Shown here in pieces: positions 1-5,990 of a DNA stretch of 5,990 nucleotides; the stretch's first letter is position 1, and each line of letters begins with the position of its first letter. The DNA lies in contig JAFQND010000287.1 of NCBI GenBank assembly GCA_017396055.1, positions 1 through 5,990 on the forward strand, written 5' to 3'. The notes beneath the pieces are model-generated. The model was not told the origin of the DNA. It saw nothing but the letters and a program-made list of their open reading frames with translations, and made no database searches. Source of the DNA: Oscillospiraceae bacterium (GTDB lineage: Bacteria > Bacillota > Clostridia > Oscillospirales > Ruminococcaceae). The translations under genes and the position numbers were made by a program.

Positions 1-396
1 CACGGTCCCGTTTTCTGGAGCGAGATCGGCAGATTGGAGACCGTCGCCCAGCGGGGCGTATACATGGACACCTTCGGTCATCAGCATCTGAACCTGCCCA
101 AAGGTCCCATCGAAGAGGAGGGTACCGTTCCGAAGCTCTTCCGCCGCTATTCCAACCTGCACGGCGACCTTTCTGACTGCACCGCCTATAACGCCCTTGC
201 AAGGGATGACAAATACGGTCCCCGCTTCCTGTCGGAATTCGCCGACCGGCTCTATTTCGGCACCGATTTCTGTGCCGAAAACATGAAAGTAGAGCTCTGC
301 GACCTGCTGATCTACTGGCGCAATACCGGCAAGATCAGCGAAGAGACCTTCAGAAAGGTCGCCTATGAAAACGCAGAAAAGCTGCTGGGACTGTAA
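1..396 (+). CDS. Amidohydrolase-family (TIM-barrel, metal-dependent hydrolase) protein, C-terminal part; 5' end outside window
   Basis: The reading frame is open from base 1 and ends at TAA 394-396, leaving the last 131 residues. The fragment resembles the C-terminal half of Amidohydrolase_2-type enzymes (PF04909-like), which hydrolyse or decarboxylate small cyclic or amide substrates in the cytoplasm using a metal in a TIM barrel. Supporting marks are a leading HGPVFW (the family's usual 'GH..FW' strand end, a likely His ligand or catalytic residue), the YSNLHGDLS strand at about fragment residues 50-58, NALARD at 64-69, and LYFGTD at 84-89, where Asp89 fits the conserved active-site or metal Asp. 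The closing helix ending ENAEKLLGL is also typical. The TTG at 34 and ATG at 64 are internal codons, not starts, because homologous sequence continues upstream of both. The N-terminal metal-binding motif is not in the window. Substrate unknown. The stop lies one base before the next gene, so the two are probably translationally coupled. Confidence 0.85.
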   Translation, partial: HGPVFWSEIGRLETVAQRGVYMDTFGHQHLNLPKGPIEEEGTVPKLFRRYSNLHGDLSDCTAYNALARDDKYGPRFLSEFADRLYFGTDFCAENMKVELCDLLIYWRNTGKISEETFRKVAYENAEKLLGL

Positions 397-397
397 T

Positions 398-1213
398 ATG
401 GGCGCAGTAACTAAAGAGCAGATCAGATCTGCCTTTTCGGAACTTGGGATCATGCCCGGCGACACGGTGCTGATCCACTCCTCACTTCGCAGCTTTGGCG
501 GGCTGGAAGACGGCGCACAGACGGTCATCGACGGCATCGAATCCCTTCTCGGACCTGAAGGAACACTGGTGATGCCCACCCTCTGTCAGCAGGATTTTCG
601 CAATTCCTATCGCACATGGCATATGGACAAGCCATCTGATGTGGGTTGGCTGACCGAATATTTCCGGCACCTGCCCCATGTTCTCCGCAGCGATCAGGCC
701 ACCCATTCGGTCGCCGCAAGAGGAAAGCTCGCCCGCGAACTGACCTTTGAACACACGGCGTACGGTCCGCATCTCTGTCCCTTCGGCGAGTATGCCTTTG
801 CCGATTCCTCTCCATGGAACAAAATGTTTGAGATGGACGCCCATATCGTCTTTGCCGGCATCGACCTGACCTATAACACCATGAAACACCTGATCGAAGG
901 ACGATTCGCCGAAACACTTCTCGGCCGCATCAGCGACCTCCCCCGCCGGGAACAGCTGAAAGAACAGCTGATGACCTTTGAAAGATTTGAACAAGGTATC
1001 TGGCCCTTCTATCCCGGTGCAAAGATGGGCGAAGCGCTGGACAAAGCGGGACTTGTGACCCACACCTTCTGCGGCGAAGCACACCTGCGCAGAGTTTCGG
1101 CAAAAACCTCCTCCGAATTTGCGCTGAGGTCACTGCTTGAAAAACCGGAAGAATGGTACTCGGGAAAGGTCCTCGACTGGATCCGCGAAGCACAGAGCGC
1201 ATCAAAAGAATAA
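398..1213 (+). CDS. AAC(3)-family aminoglycoside N3-acetyltransferase-like protein
   Basis: A 271-residue protein, the usual length for the AAC(3) / YokD-like family, which transfers acetyl from acetyl-CoA to an amine (N3 of 2-deoxystreptamine in true resistance enzymes). Family blocks appear in order: IHSSLRSFG (residues 26-34), a Gly/Ala-rich helix with TVIDGIESLLGPEGTLVMPT (42-61), THSVAARG carrying the conserved His (102-109), DSSPWNKMFE (136-145), and the VFAGID...HLIEGRF segment (151-170) that corresponds to the family's 'LLLGV...HL.E'. The ATG at 398 is chosen over the in-frame ATG at 365. The latter would overlap the previous gene by 32 bases and add 11 residues with no family match. 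A weak GGGA (387-390) precedes it, and coupling to the stop at 394-396 probably helps initiation. No signal peptide. Family membership is clear. Whether it confers resistance is not: many chromosomal members act on unknown amines, and the amidohydrolase partner points to a metabolic role. Confidence 0.88.
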   Translation: MGAVTKEQIRSAFSELGIMPGDTVLIHSSLRSFGGLEDGAQTVIDGIESLLGPEGTLVMPTLCQQDFRNSYRTWHMDKPSDVGWLTEYFRHLPHVLRSDQATHSVAARGKLARELTFEHTAYGPHLCPFGEYAFADSSPWNKMFEMDAHIVFAGIDLTYNTMKHLIEGRFAETLLGRISDLPRREQLKEQLMTFERFEQGIWPFYPGAKMGEALDKAGLVTHTFCGEAHLRRVSAKTSSEFALRSLLEKPEEWYSGKVLDWIREAQSASKE

Positions 1214-1219
1214 CAGCAT

Positions 1220-1251
1220 AAAAGCCGGCCTCTTTCTGAGGCCGGCTTTTT
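1220..1251. terminator. Bidirectional intrinsic terminator between convergent genes
   Basis: A perfect inverted repeat: 1220-1232 (AAAAGCCGGCCTC) pairs with 1238-1250 around a 5-base TTTCT loop. The stem has nine pairs, seven of them G-C, plus four A-T pairs, and is flanked by TTTTT (1247-1251) on the + strand and TTTT on the - strand. It begins 7 bases after the acetyltransferase stop and ends 10 bases before the GHL6 gene stop, so it can end transcripts arriving from both sides. Confidence 0.92.
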
Positions 1252-1260
1252 CCGTTGGAT

Positions 1261-3234
1261 TTATGCGTAGCAGAAGACCACCAGTTCGTGGCACTGCAGC
1301 TCGGGGACAGTGACCTTGACAGCACCGTCTTTCTGTTCGAAGGGCAGCTCAACGCCGGAAACAGGCAGGAAGACCTTTGTGATCTTCTCGGGTACCCGCA
1401 GGGTGACGGGAATATCCCGGATAACGGGCAGGTCCTCGATGACCTCGACCTTATCGCGGCGGATGGGCGAACCGTACATCAGGTTCAGGCTGTAAAGATT
1501 CTGTGCGGGCTGTTTGATCAGCGCGGCGCGTCCGGCACTGGTCATCTCTGCTTCCATGACTTTGTCGGTATAGAGCAGATTCAGCGCGTTGATGAAATAG
1601 CTCTTGTAATAGACCGAGCCGTACTCTTTGTACAGGGCACAGATCTTATGGGAGATATAGACCACATTGCCCTTGCGGACTGCGGCGGGATGACCGCTGT
1701 TATTCCGGTCATAAGGAGTATTCTTATGGCTGCAATAAGCGCCGTAGGTGCGGTTGAAATAGGGCATCGTAGTGGTGGCAAGCACTTCGCCGTCGGTCAC
1801 ATTGATCTTCGCGCCGGGGGTATAGCAGTACATGGGCGAGGTGACCATGCCCTCTGCGATCTTGTCGCCGACGGTGATATAGTCAAAGTTAAAGCCATGG
1901 CTGCCGGCATAAGCGGCACCGGGATCGATCTGGAACACGCCGTCTTTCACAAGACTCTCACCGGTAAAGAGAACTTTACCGCCTTTAGTGATGAATGCCT
2001 GCAGTTTTTCGGCAGACTCGTCGGAGAGCTTCACGCAGTCGGGGAAGATAACGGTGTCAAAGGGGGTATAGTCGTCCTGATAGACGATCTCAAAATCATT
2101 CTGGGTCTCCAAAAGCATCTTGACCATGCCTTCATCGCTCTTGGAGTCGCCGGAGAGATAAACACCCAGCTTTGTGCAGGACTCACCGTCAAGGCAGTAA
2201 TCCTCGATCTTTTCCACATAGCTATAGGCTTCACCGATATTGCGATAGGTCTCGGGATCGAATTTTCCGTCGGGATGCAGCTGGTCGCCGATGGAACAGG
2301 AAGCGCCGTAAGCCATCATCGAAGCGACTTCGAACTTCAGGGCAAAGCCGGGCTTGAAGCCGCCGAATTCACCCCAGCCCATGTGGAATTTGCCGGTCAT
2401 GCCCAGGTAGCCCTTGCCGGTCTTGGAGAAGAACTTGGCATTGCAGGGCATCTTGTCATAACCGCCCCAGACGGTGGGAAGGTCTTCCATCTCATAATGG
2501 GTCTCATAGGCGTGATATTCGGGACGGTAGGGGTCAGCACCGCCGCTGTTGAAGAAGATGGTGGCATCGGGATGTTTCTCCCGCATGATCTCGCCGCATT
2601 TGGTCATGAACGACTGGCGCTTGAGAATGTAATAAGCCCTGGCATCTTCATCGTTTTCGGGGTCAAGACCCATGGCCTTCATGCCGGCGACACATTCGTC
2701 ACAGTAACATACCTCGCCGATAAAACAGATATCATAAAACAGACCGTCCAGATGTTCATAGCGGTCACAGATCTCGCGGGTAATGTCATAGATATGCTGG
2801 CAGTAGCTGCCATCGTTGAGGCAGAGATGGATCCAATTGCACTCGGGGCGGGGATCATCGGGGGCAGCATTCAGGTCGACATGGGGAGAAGCGGTCTCGC
2901 CGCCTTTTTTACGGACCCACCATTCGGGATGCTGCTCGGCATCATGGGCAGACCAGCCGGCGGTGATATAAACGGGAGCGCGAACGCCCACCTCATGTGC
3001 AGCATCGATCATTTCGCCCAACAGGTCAAAATCAAGACCGGGGTGCATGGTGCCGACCTTGGTGGGATAGTAGCACATACCGTGGTGGCATTTGGCAAAG
3101 ATGGTGATACTGGAAAGATGGCCGGTTTTCAAAGCATTCTGAAAGTCTTCGCGGCTGTAATTGGAGCCGATACCCGGAATCAGGGGAGAAGTGTGAAAGT
3201 CCAGATGGACCTGACGGGGAGAGAGCTTGTGCAT
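1261..3234 (-). CDS. Putative glycoside hydrolase, GHL6-type TIM barrel with GH42-like (beta-galactosidase trimerisation) middle domain
   Basis: A 657-residue protein without a signal peptide, so probably cytoplasmic. Residues about 5-345 look like the 'hypothetical glycosyl hydrolase 6' barrel (PF14871-like): VHLDFHTS (9-16), ITIFAKCHHG...YYPTKVG (43-61), LLGEMIDAAHEVGVRAPVY (71-89), HPEWW (102-106), LDGLFYDIC (162-170, Asp168 a candidate catalytic residue) followed by CYCDEC (176-181), and GDQLHPDG (316-323). Residues about 354-550 resemble the flavodoxin/GATase-like GH42 trimerisation domain (DTVIFPDCVKLS; ITKGGKVLFTGES). The tail, about 590-657, looks like a small beta domain. Start ATG 3234 is set by AGGAGG (3244-3249) nine bases upstream. 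It is the last gene of the leftward unit, 55 bases after an MFS gene and just before a terminator. A role cleaving an imported glycoside is inference. Substrate and bond type are unknown, and activity of this family is not established to my knowledge. The fold call is firm; 'hydrolase' is less so. Confidence 0.82.
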   Translation of the reverse strand: MHKLSPRQVHLDFHTSPLIPGIGSNYSREDFQNALKTGHLSSITIFAKCHHGMCYYPTKVGTMHPGLDFDLLGEMIDAAHEVGVRAPVYITAGWSAHDAEQHPEWWVRKKGGETASPHVDLNAAPDDPRPECNWIHLCLNDGSYCQHIYDITREICDRYEHLDGLFYDICFIGEVCYCDECVAGMKAMGLDPENDEDARAYYILKRQSFMTKCGEIMREKHPDATIFFNSGGADPYRPEYHAYETHYEMEDLPTVWGGYDKMPCNAKFFSKTGKGYLGMTGKFHMGWGEFGGFKPGFALKFEVASMMAYGASCSIGDQLHPDGKFDPETYRNIGEAYSYVEKIEDYCLDGESCTKLGVYLSGDSKSDEGMVKMLLETQNDFEIVYQDDYTPFDTVIFPDCVKLSDESAEKLQAFITKGGKVLFTGESLVKDGVFQIDPGAAYAGSHGFNFDYITVGDKIAEGMVTSPMYCYTPGAKINVTDGEVLATTTMPYFNRTYGAYCSHKNTPYDRNNSGHPAAVRKGNVVYISHKICALYKEYGSVYYKSYFINALNLLYTDKVMEAEMTSAGRAALIKQPAQNLYSLNLMYGSPIRRDKVEVIEDLPVIRDIPVTLRVPEKITKVFLPVSGVELPFEQKDGAVKVTVPELQCHELVVFCYA

Positions 3235-3243
3235 GAGTGGGTT

Positions 3244-3249
3244 CCTCCT
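3244..3249 (-). promoter_or_regulatory. Ribosome binding site (AGGAGG) of the GHL6-type gene
   Basis: On the - strand a perfect AGGAGG lies nine bases before the ATG at 3234. This supports that start and predicts efficient translation of the glycosidase. Confidence 0.85.
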
Positions 3250-3289
3250 TTTTGATCAGACCGACGGACAGCAGACCTGTCAGCCTGTT

Positions 3290-4513
3290 TTATTTCCGTT
3301 CGCTGTGGTGCTGGTCCAGCACCTTCTGGATGGGGATCTGTAAAACGATCATCAGATACTGGCTCAAAGTAAGAAGAAGGATGGCGATGGCGGGGCTGAT
3401 GATATCAGAAAATACCATCGTGAATGCGACGCCCATCGTCCGTCCGATGGAAAGGCTCGTTTCGCGGATGCCGTTGAACTCGCCCCGACAGTCGGCGTGT
3501 TCCGGCAGATCGATGGCGGCAAAAAAGATGCTGCCGTTGGGGTTGATCAGGAAATAAACAAAGAAGCTGTTGAGCATCGAGAAGGCGATGACCGGCACCG
3601 TGCCGTCGATCAGCAGCGCCAGTGCGCCGGCAGCCAGCACCGTCGTGGCCACGATCATCGACTTGAAGCGGGAATTTTCCTTGACAAGTCTTCCGTAAGC
3701 CATGCCACCCAGGATGCCCATGGTGCCGGAAAGCAGGTTCGACAGTCCGACGACGAATTCGCTCTCCGCCGCGTCATAAACAAGGATATTCAAGAAGAAG
3801 AGCAGCGTGCCCATACGGATGCCCTTGACCAGATTGGACAGCATCAGCGTGAACATGCCCTTGTCGGTGAAGGTGATGCGCAGAGCTTTGCCGTAATAGG
3901 TGCGGCTGTCGCCCACCGGGAATTTCACCAGCCGCATCGACAGGAATACTGTCAGCGCCGCCACCGCAAGACCCAGCGCAAACACTGCCACATATCCTAG
4001 AAGTCCTTCGAACGAGCTGATGACCCAGCCGGCAAAGAACGGCACCGTCAGTCCCGCAACGCACTCGCCCGCGCTGAGGAAGCCCAGACCCCTGTCCCGC
4101 TCCGCGTCGACCAGATAGCCGCCCACGGCCATGTTGTAGGAGAACCAGTAGGCGCCGGCACCAACACCGGAAAGGACCGCCAGCAGCGGGACGACCTTGT
4201 CCACACTGTCAAAAAAGGCGAAGAAGAAGCCGTACATCAGAAGGTAAACGACCACGCCCAGCTGCAGCGGGAAAACGACCGAGGTCCGCTTTGCCAGCGG
4301 TACCGATGCCGCCTGCATCAGGCCGATCATCATGCCGGAGATCAGGTTGAACAGCATGGCTGAGTCACTTTCGCCGGTGACCCGCATCAGCAGCGTGTTC
4401 ATGAAGGTGCTGTGCAGACTTGTGAAGACCATATAGCCGATATGGGTGTAGAAAAACTTGTAAAAAGCCTGGCTCAGACCGCCGTAGCCGATCTTTTCGA
4501 ATAATTTTTTCAT
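3290..4513 (-). CDS. MFS transporter, tandem paralogue A (last of the array)
   Basis: A 407-residue integral membrane protein with about 12 hydrophobic segments, the size and layout of a major facilitator superfamily permease moving small solutes across the cytoplasmic membrane. Visible elements are an N-terminal amphipathic stretch (KLFEKIGYGG), GVGAGAYW..YN...GGYL (116-134) in the TM4 region, LVKGIRMGT (228-236) before TM7, YGRL...SRFKSM (273-286) as the loop 8-9 basic motif, and GEFNGIRE..LSIG (344-357). The loop 2-3 motif A of classic MFS proteins is degenerate (LAKRTS, 73-78). The ATG at 4513 is chosen because AGGAGG sits at 4520-4525 and because it matches the start of the upstream paralogue residue for residue; an in-frame ATG at 4570 would overlap that gene. 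By hand count 247 of the first 400 residues are identical to the adjacent transporter, with no gap. A role importing the substrate of the downstream glycosidase is inferred from position; efflux is not excluded. Confidence 0.9.
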   Translation of the reverse strand: MKKLFEKIGYGGLSQAFYKFFYTHIGYMVFTSLHSTFMNTLLMRVTGESDSAMLFNLISGMMIGLMQAASVPLAKRTSVVFPLQLGVVVYLLMYGFFFAFFDSVDKVVPLLAVLSGVGAGAYWFSYNMAVGGYLVDAERDRGLGFLSAGECVAGLTVPFFAGWVISSFEGLLGYVAVFALGLAVAALTVFLSMRLVKFPVGDSRTYYGKALRITFTDKGMFTLMLSNLVKGIRMGTLLFFLNILVYDAAESEFVVGLSNLLSGTMGILGGMAYGRLVKENSRFKSMIVATTVLAAGALALLIDGTVPVIAFSMLNSFFVYFLINPNGSIFFAAIDLPEHADCRGEFNGIRETSLSIGRTMGVAFTMVFSDIISPAIAILLLTLSQYLMIVLQIPIQKVLDQHHSERK

Positions 4514-4519
4514 ATTAGT

Positions 4520-4525
4520 CCTCCT
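4520..4525 (-). promoter_or_regulatory. Ribosome binding site (AGGAGG) deciding the start of MFS paralogue A
   Basis: A perfect AGGAGG on the - strand, six bases before the ATG at 4513, inside the 28-base gap between the two MFS genes. It selects this ATG over the upstream in-frame ATG at 4570, which lies in the coding sequence of the previous gene. Confidence 0.85.
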
Positions 4526-4541
4526 TTGCGGATGAAAACGG

Positions 4542-5774
4542 TCATCGGTTTTTGCCTGCCTCTGCGGCATGACGGTCCAGCACCCGCTGGATCGGGATCT
4601 GCAGCAGGATCATCGGATACTGGCTCAGGGTCAGGATCAGAATGGCGATAGCGGGACTTAAAAGGTCGGCAAAATACATGGTGAAGACGATACCCAGCGC
4701 TTTGCCGATGGAGAGAGCGGTCTCACGGATGCCGTTGAACTCACCCTGCCATTCGGTATACTCCGGCAGCTCGATGGCTGCGTGGAAGATGCCGCCGGTG
4801 GGATTGATCAAAAAGCCGGAGAAGAAGGTGTTGAGCATGGCGAAAAGCACGACCGGAACCGCACCGGGGATCAGCAGTGCAAAGGCACCTGCTGCCAGCA
4901 CCGTGGTGGCGATATACATCGACTTGAAGCGGTTTTTCCTGGTGATCAGCCTGCCGTATACCACAGAGGCAAAGATGCCCAGAACAGCAGACAGAGTGCC
5001 CGAGAAACCGACGACAAACTCGCTTTCTGCCGCTTCATAGATCAGAAGGTTCAAAAAGAACATCAGGGTTCCCATGCGGATGCCCTTGACGAGGGTGGAA
5101 GCATAGAGTCCGGGCATGCCGGGGTCTCTGAAAACTGCCCGCAGAGCTTCTCTGTAGTGGGTCTTGCGGTCATAGAGGTTCAGCGGGACCACCCGCAGCG
5201 ACAAAAATACAGTCACAGCGGCAACAACAAGTCCCAGACCAAATACCACAAGATAACCCGTCAGTCCTTCGAAAGAACTGATGACCGAGCCGGAAATAAA
5301 GGGCACCGCCAGCGCGATGACCTCGGCGCCGATGCCGATCAGGGCAAAGCCCTTGTCGCGGTTTTCGTCGTTCAGATAACAGCCCACGCCCATGTTGAAG
5401 GCATACCAGTAAAAACCTGCGCCCAGACCGGAGAAGATCGCCAGAACAGGCATGGCAGCATCCACCCGGTCGAACATGAGAAAGAACACCGCGTACATGC
5501 ACAGATACATGACCACACCCACCCGCATGGGATAAGCAATGGAGGTGCGTTTGGCAAGACCTGCCGCCACGCCCAGGATAGGACCGGTGATCAGGGCAAC
5601 GATGATGTTGAATTTCATGGCCGATTCGGTGTCGCCCGTGACACGCATCAGCAGAGTGTTCATGAAAGTGCCGTGCAGGCTTGTGAACACCAGAAATCCC
5701 ATATGGGTATAAAAGAAACGGTAAAAGGCTTTTCCAAGTCCGCCATAGCCGACTTTTGCAAACAGTTTTTCCAC
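4542..5774 (-). CDS. MFS transporter, tandem paralogue B
   Basis: A 410-residue permease of the same type as its downstream neighbour, with about 12 membrane segments (roughly 20-42, 53-72, 80-101, 107-132, 143-163, 170-194, 223-246, 252-272, 285-304, 306-330, 351-368, 371-393). Landmarks are GLGAGFYWYAFN (116-127), YLNDENRDKGF (133-143), LVKGIRMGT (228-236), YGRL...NRFKSM (273-286) and GEFNGIRE..LSIG (344-357). It starts with GTG at 5774. This is supported by AGGAGA at 5780-5785 and by alignment with paralogue A, whose ATG falls at exactly the same position. The tail after VLD (398-400) diverges and ends in a basic GKNR. The least conserved stretches against A are residues 61-70, 141-150, 191-210 and 261-280, which could reflect different substrates. 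The stop (4542-4544) is 28 bases before the next start, so co-transcription is very likely. The solute is unknown. Confidence 0.9.
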   Translation of the reverse strand: MEKLFAKVGYGGLGKAFYRFFYTHMGFLVFTSLHGTFMNTLLMRVTGDTESAMKFNIIVALITGPILGVAAGLAKRTSIAYPMRVGVVMYLCMYAVFFLMFDRVDAAMPVLAIFSGLGAGFYWYAFNMGVGCYLNDENRDKGFALIGIGAEVIALAVPFISGSVISSFEGLTGYLVVFGLGLVVAAVTVFLSLRVVPLNLYDRKTHYREALRAVFRDPGMPGLYASTLVKGIRMGTLMFFLNLLIYEAAESEFVVGFSGTLSAVLGIFASVVYGRLITRKNRFKSMYIATTVLAAGAFALLIPGAVPVVLFAMLNTFFSGFLINPTGGIFHAAIELPEYTEWQGEFNGIRETALSIGKALGIVFTMYFADLLSPAIAILILTLSQYPMILLQIPIQRVLDRHAAEAGKNR

Positions 5775-5779
5775 AGTGG

Positions 5780-5785
5780 TCTCCT
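5780..5785 (-). promoter_or_regulatory. Ribosome binding site (AGGAGA) supporting the GTG start of MFS paralogue B
   Basis: AAAGGAGA on the - strand ends five bases before GTG 5774, in the 23-base gap after the third MFS gene. No ATG lies at a usable distance, so this site and the paralogue alignment decide for the GTG start. Confidence 0.75.
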
Positions 5786-5797
5786 TTGGTCAGGGGG

Positions 5798-5990
5798 TCA
5801 GTTTTGCTGTCTGTCCAGCACCCGCTGAATCGGGATATGCAGCACGATCATCAGATACTGGCTCAGGGTCAGCAGAAGGATCGCAACAGCAGGACTGAAA
5901 AGATCGGAAAAATACATGGTAAAAGCAATGCCGCCGGCCATACCGATGGACAGAATGGCTTCGCGGATACCGTTGAACTCGCCCTGATAG
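5798..5990 (-). CDS. MFS transporter, tandem paralogue C, C-terminal fragment (5' part outside window)
   Basis: The - strand frame is open from the window edge to TGA at 5798-5800, giving the last 63 residues. They read from YQGEFNGIRE through LSIG, FTMYFSDL, AILLLTLSQY and IPIQRVLDRQQN. They cover the same TM11-TM12 region as the two downstream transporters. By hand count 47 of 60 positions match paralogue B and 45 of 60 match paralogue A, without gaps. It is therefore a third member of the same family in the same orientation, 23 bases upstream of paralogue B. It is cut by the window edge rather than visibly broken. Only the last two membrane segments can be seen, so its full length and start are unknown. 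It was too short at the window edge to stand out as an isolated open frame and is called from homology to its neighbours. Confidence 0.9.
   Translation of the reverse strand, partial: YQGEFNGIREAILSIGMAGGIAFTMYFSDLFSPAVAILLLTLSQYLMIVLHIPIQRVLDRQQN

Noticed and set aside
365..397. An earlier in-frame ATG for the acetyltransferase at 365
   Set aside because: It overlaps the previous gene, adds a segment (KTQKSCWDCN) without family similarity, and the ATG at 398 gives the standard family N-terminus.
482..1084. A 200-codon - strand open frame over the acetyltransferase gene
   Set aside because: It is in register antisense to the AAC(3)-family gene, with no family signature or ribosome binding site that I can see.
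1255..3255. A 666-codon + strand open frame overlapping the whole GHL6-type gene
   Set aside because: It lies exactly codon-on-codon opposite a gene with clear family motifs and a strong ribosome binding site. Its translation resembles no family I recognise, and its openness is explained by codon avoidance in the real gene.
3267..3281. A small inverted repeat, GACAG / CTGTC, between the last MFS gene and the GHL6-type gene
   Set aside because: The stem is only five pairs and no T-tract follows in either direction, so it is not a convincing terminator or operator.
3255..3283. A promoter-like pair on the - strand before the GHL6-type gene: CTGACA (3278-3283) and TCTGAT (3255-3260), 17 bases apart
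   Set aside because: Spacing is ideal but the -10 matches only 4 of 6 positions, and a start site about 7 bases downstream would fall inside the AGGAGG at 3244-3249 and damage it. A chance match is more likely than an internal promoter.
4782..5828. A 348-codon + strand open frame over the second MFS gene
   Set aside because: It is in register antisense to an obvious transporter, its translation is unusually rich in His, Gln and Asp, and it runs across two real genes and their intergenic gap. It is a shadow frame.
4574..5842. Near-identical DNA stretches at the 3' ends of the MFS genes (for example around 4574 and 5813)
   Set aside because: They encode the conserved IPIQRVLD tail in all copies and differ at scattered bases. 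They reflect gene paralogy, not a separate repeat element or attachment site.

Overview
The window is gene-dense bacterial DNA with no RNA genes, mobile elements or CRISPR. Clean AGGAGG-type ribosome binding sites, tight gene spacing, moderately high GC and a near absence of TTA, CTA and TCA codons (see the antisense open frames) suggest a Gram-positive, probably Clostridia-like (Bacillota) anaerobe, perhaps from a gut. That assignment is inference from style and gene content; no taxonomic marker is present.

Layout: two convergent transcription units meet at a strong bidirectional terminator hairpin (about 1220-1251). The left unit reads rightward. It holds the 3' end of a TIM-barrel amidohydrolase (cut by the window start, stop at 396) and, one base later, a complete AAC(3)-family aminoglycoside-N3-acetyltransferase-like gene (398-1213). 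The right unit reads leftward. It enters the window with the 3' end of an MFS transporter gene (5798-5990), continues with two complete MFS genes that are paralogues of it and of each other (4542-5774 and 3290-4513), and ends with a 657-residue glycoside-hydrolase-like protein of the GHL6 type with a GH42-like middle domain (1261-3234). Gaps in this unit are 23, 28 and 55 bases, with a ribosome binding site before each complete gene, so it is probably one operon.

How the genes may work together: the leftward unit looks like an uptake-and-cleavage cassette. Several closely related permeases would import related small glycosides or glycoconjugates, and a cytoplasmic glycosidase without a signal peptide would cut them. 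The substrate cannot be read from the sequence. The rightward pair (hydrolase plus N-acetyltransferase-like enzyme) is translationally linked and may process an amine- or amide-bearing small molecule. A link between the two units is only suggested by adjacency.

The points most worth a second look are the array of at least three paralogous MFS genes, in which the two complete proteins align without gaps over 400 residues, and a C-x-C-x2-C cluster in the GHL6 protein that matches the spacing of the structural zinc site of GH42 beta-galactosidases.
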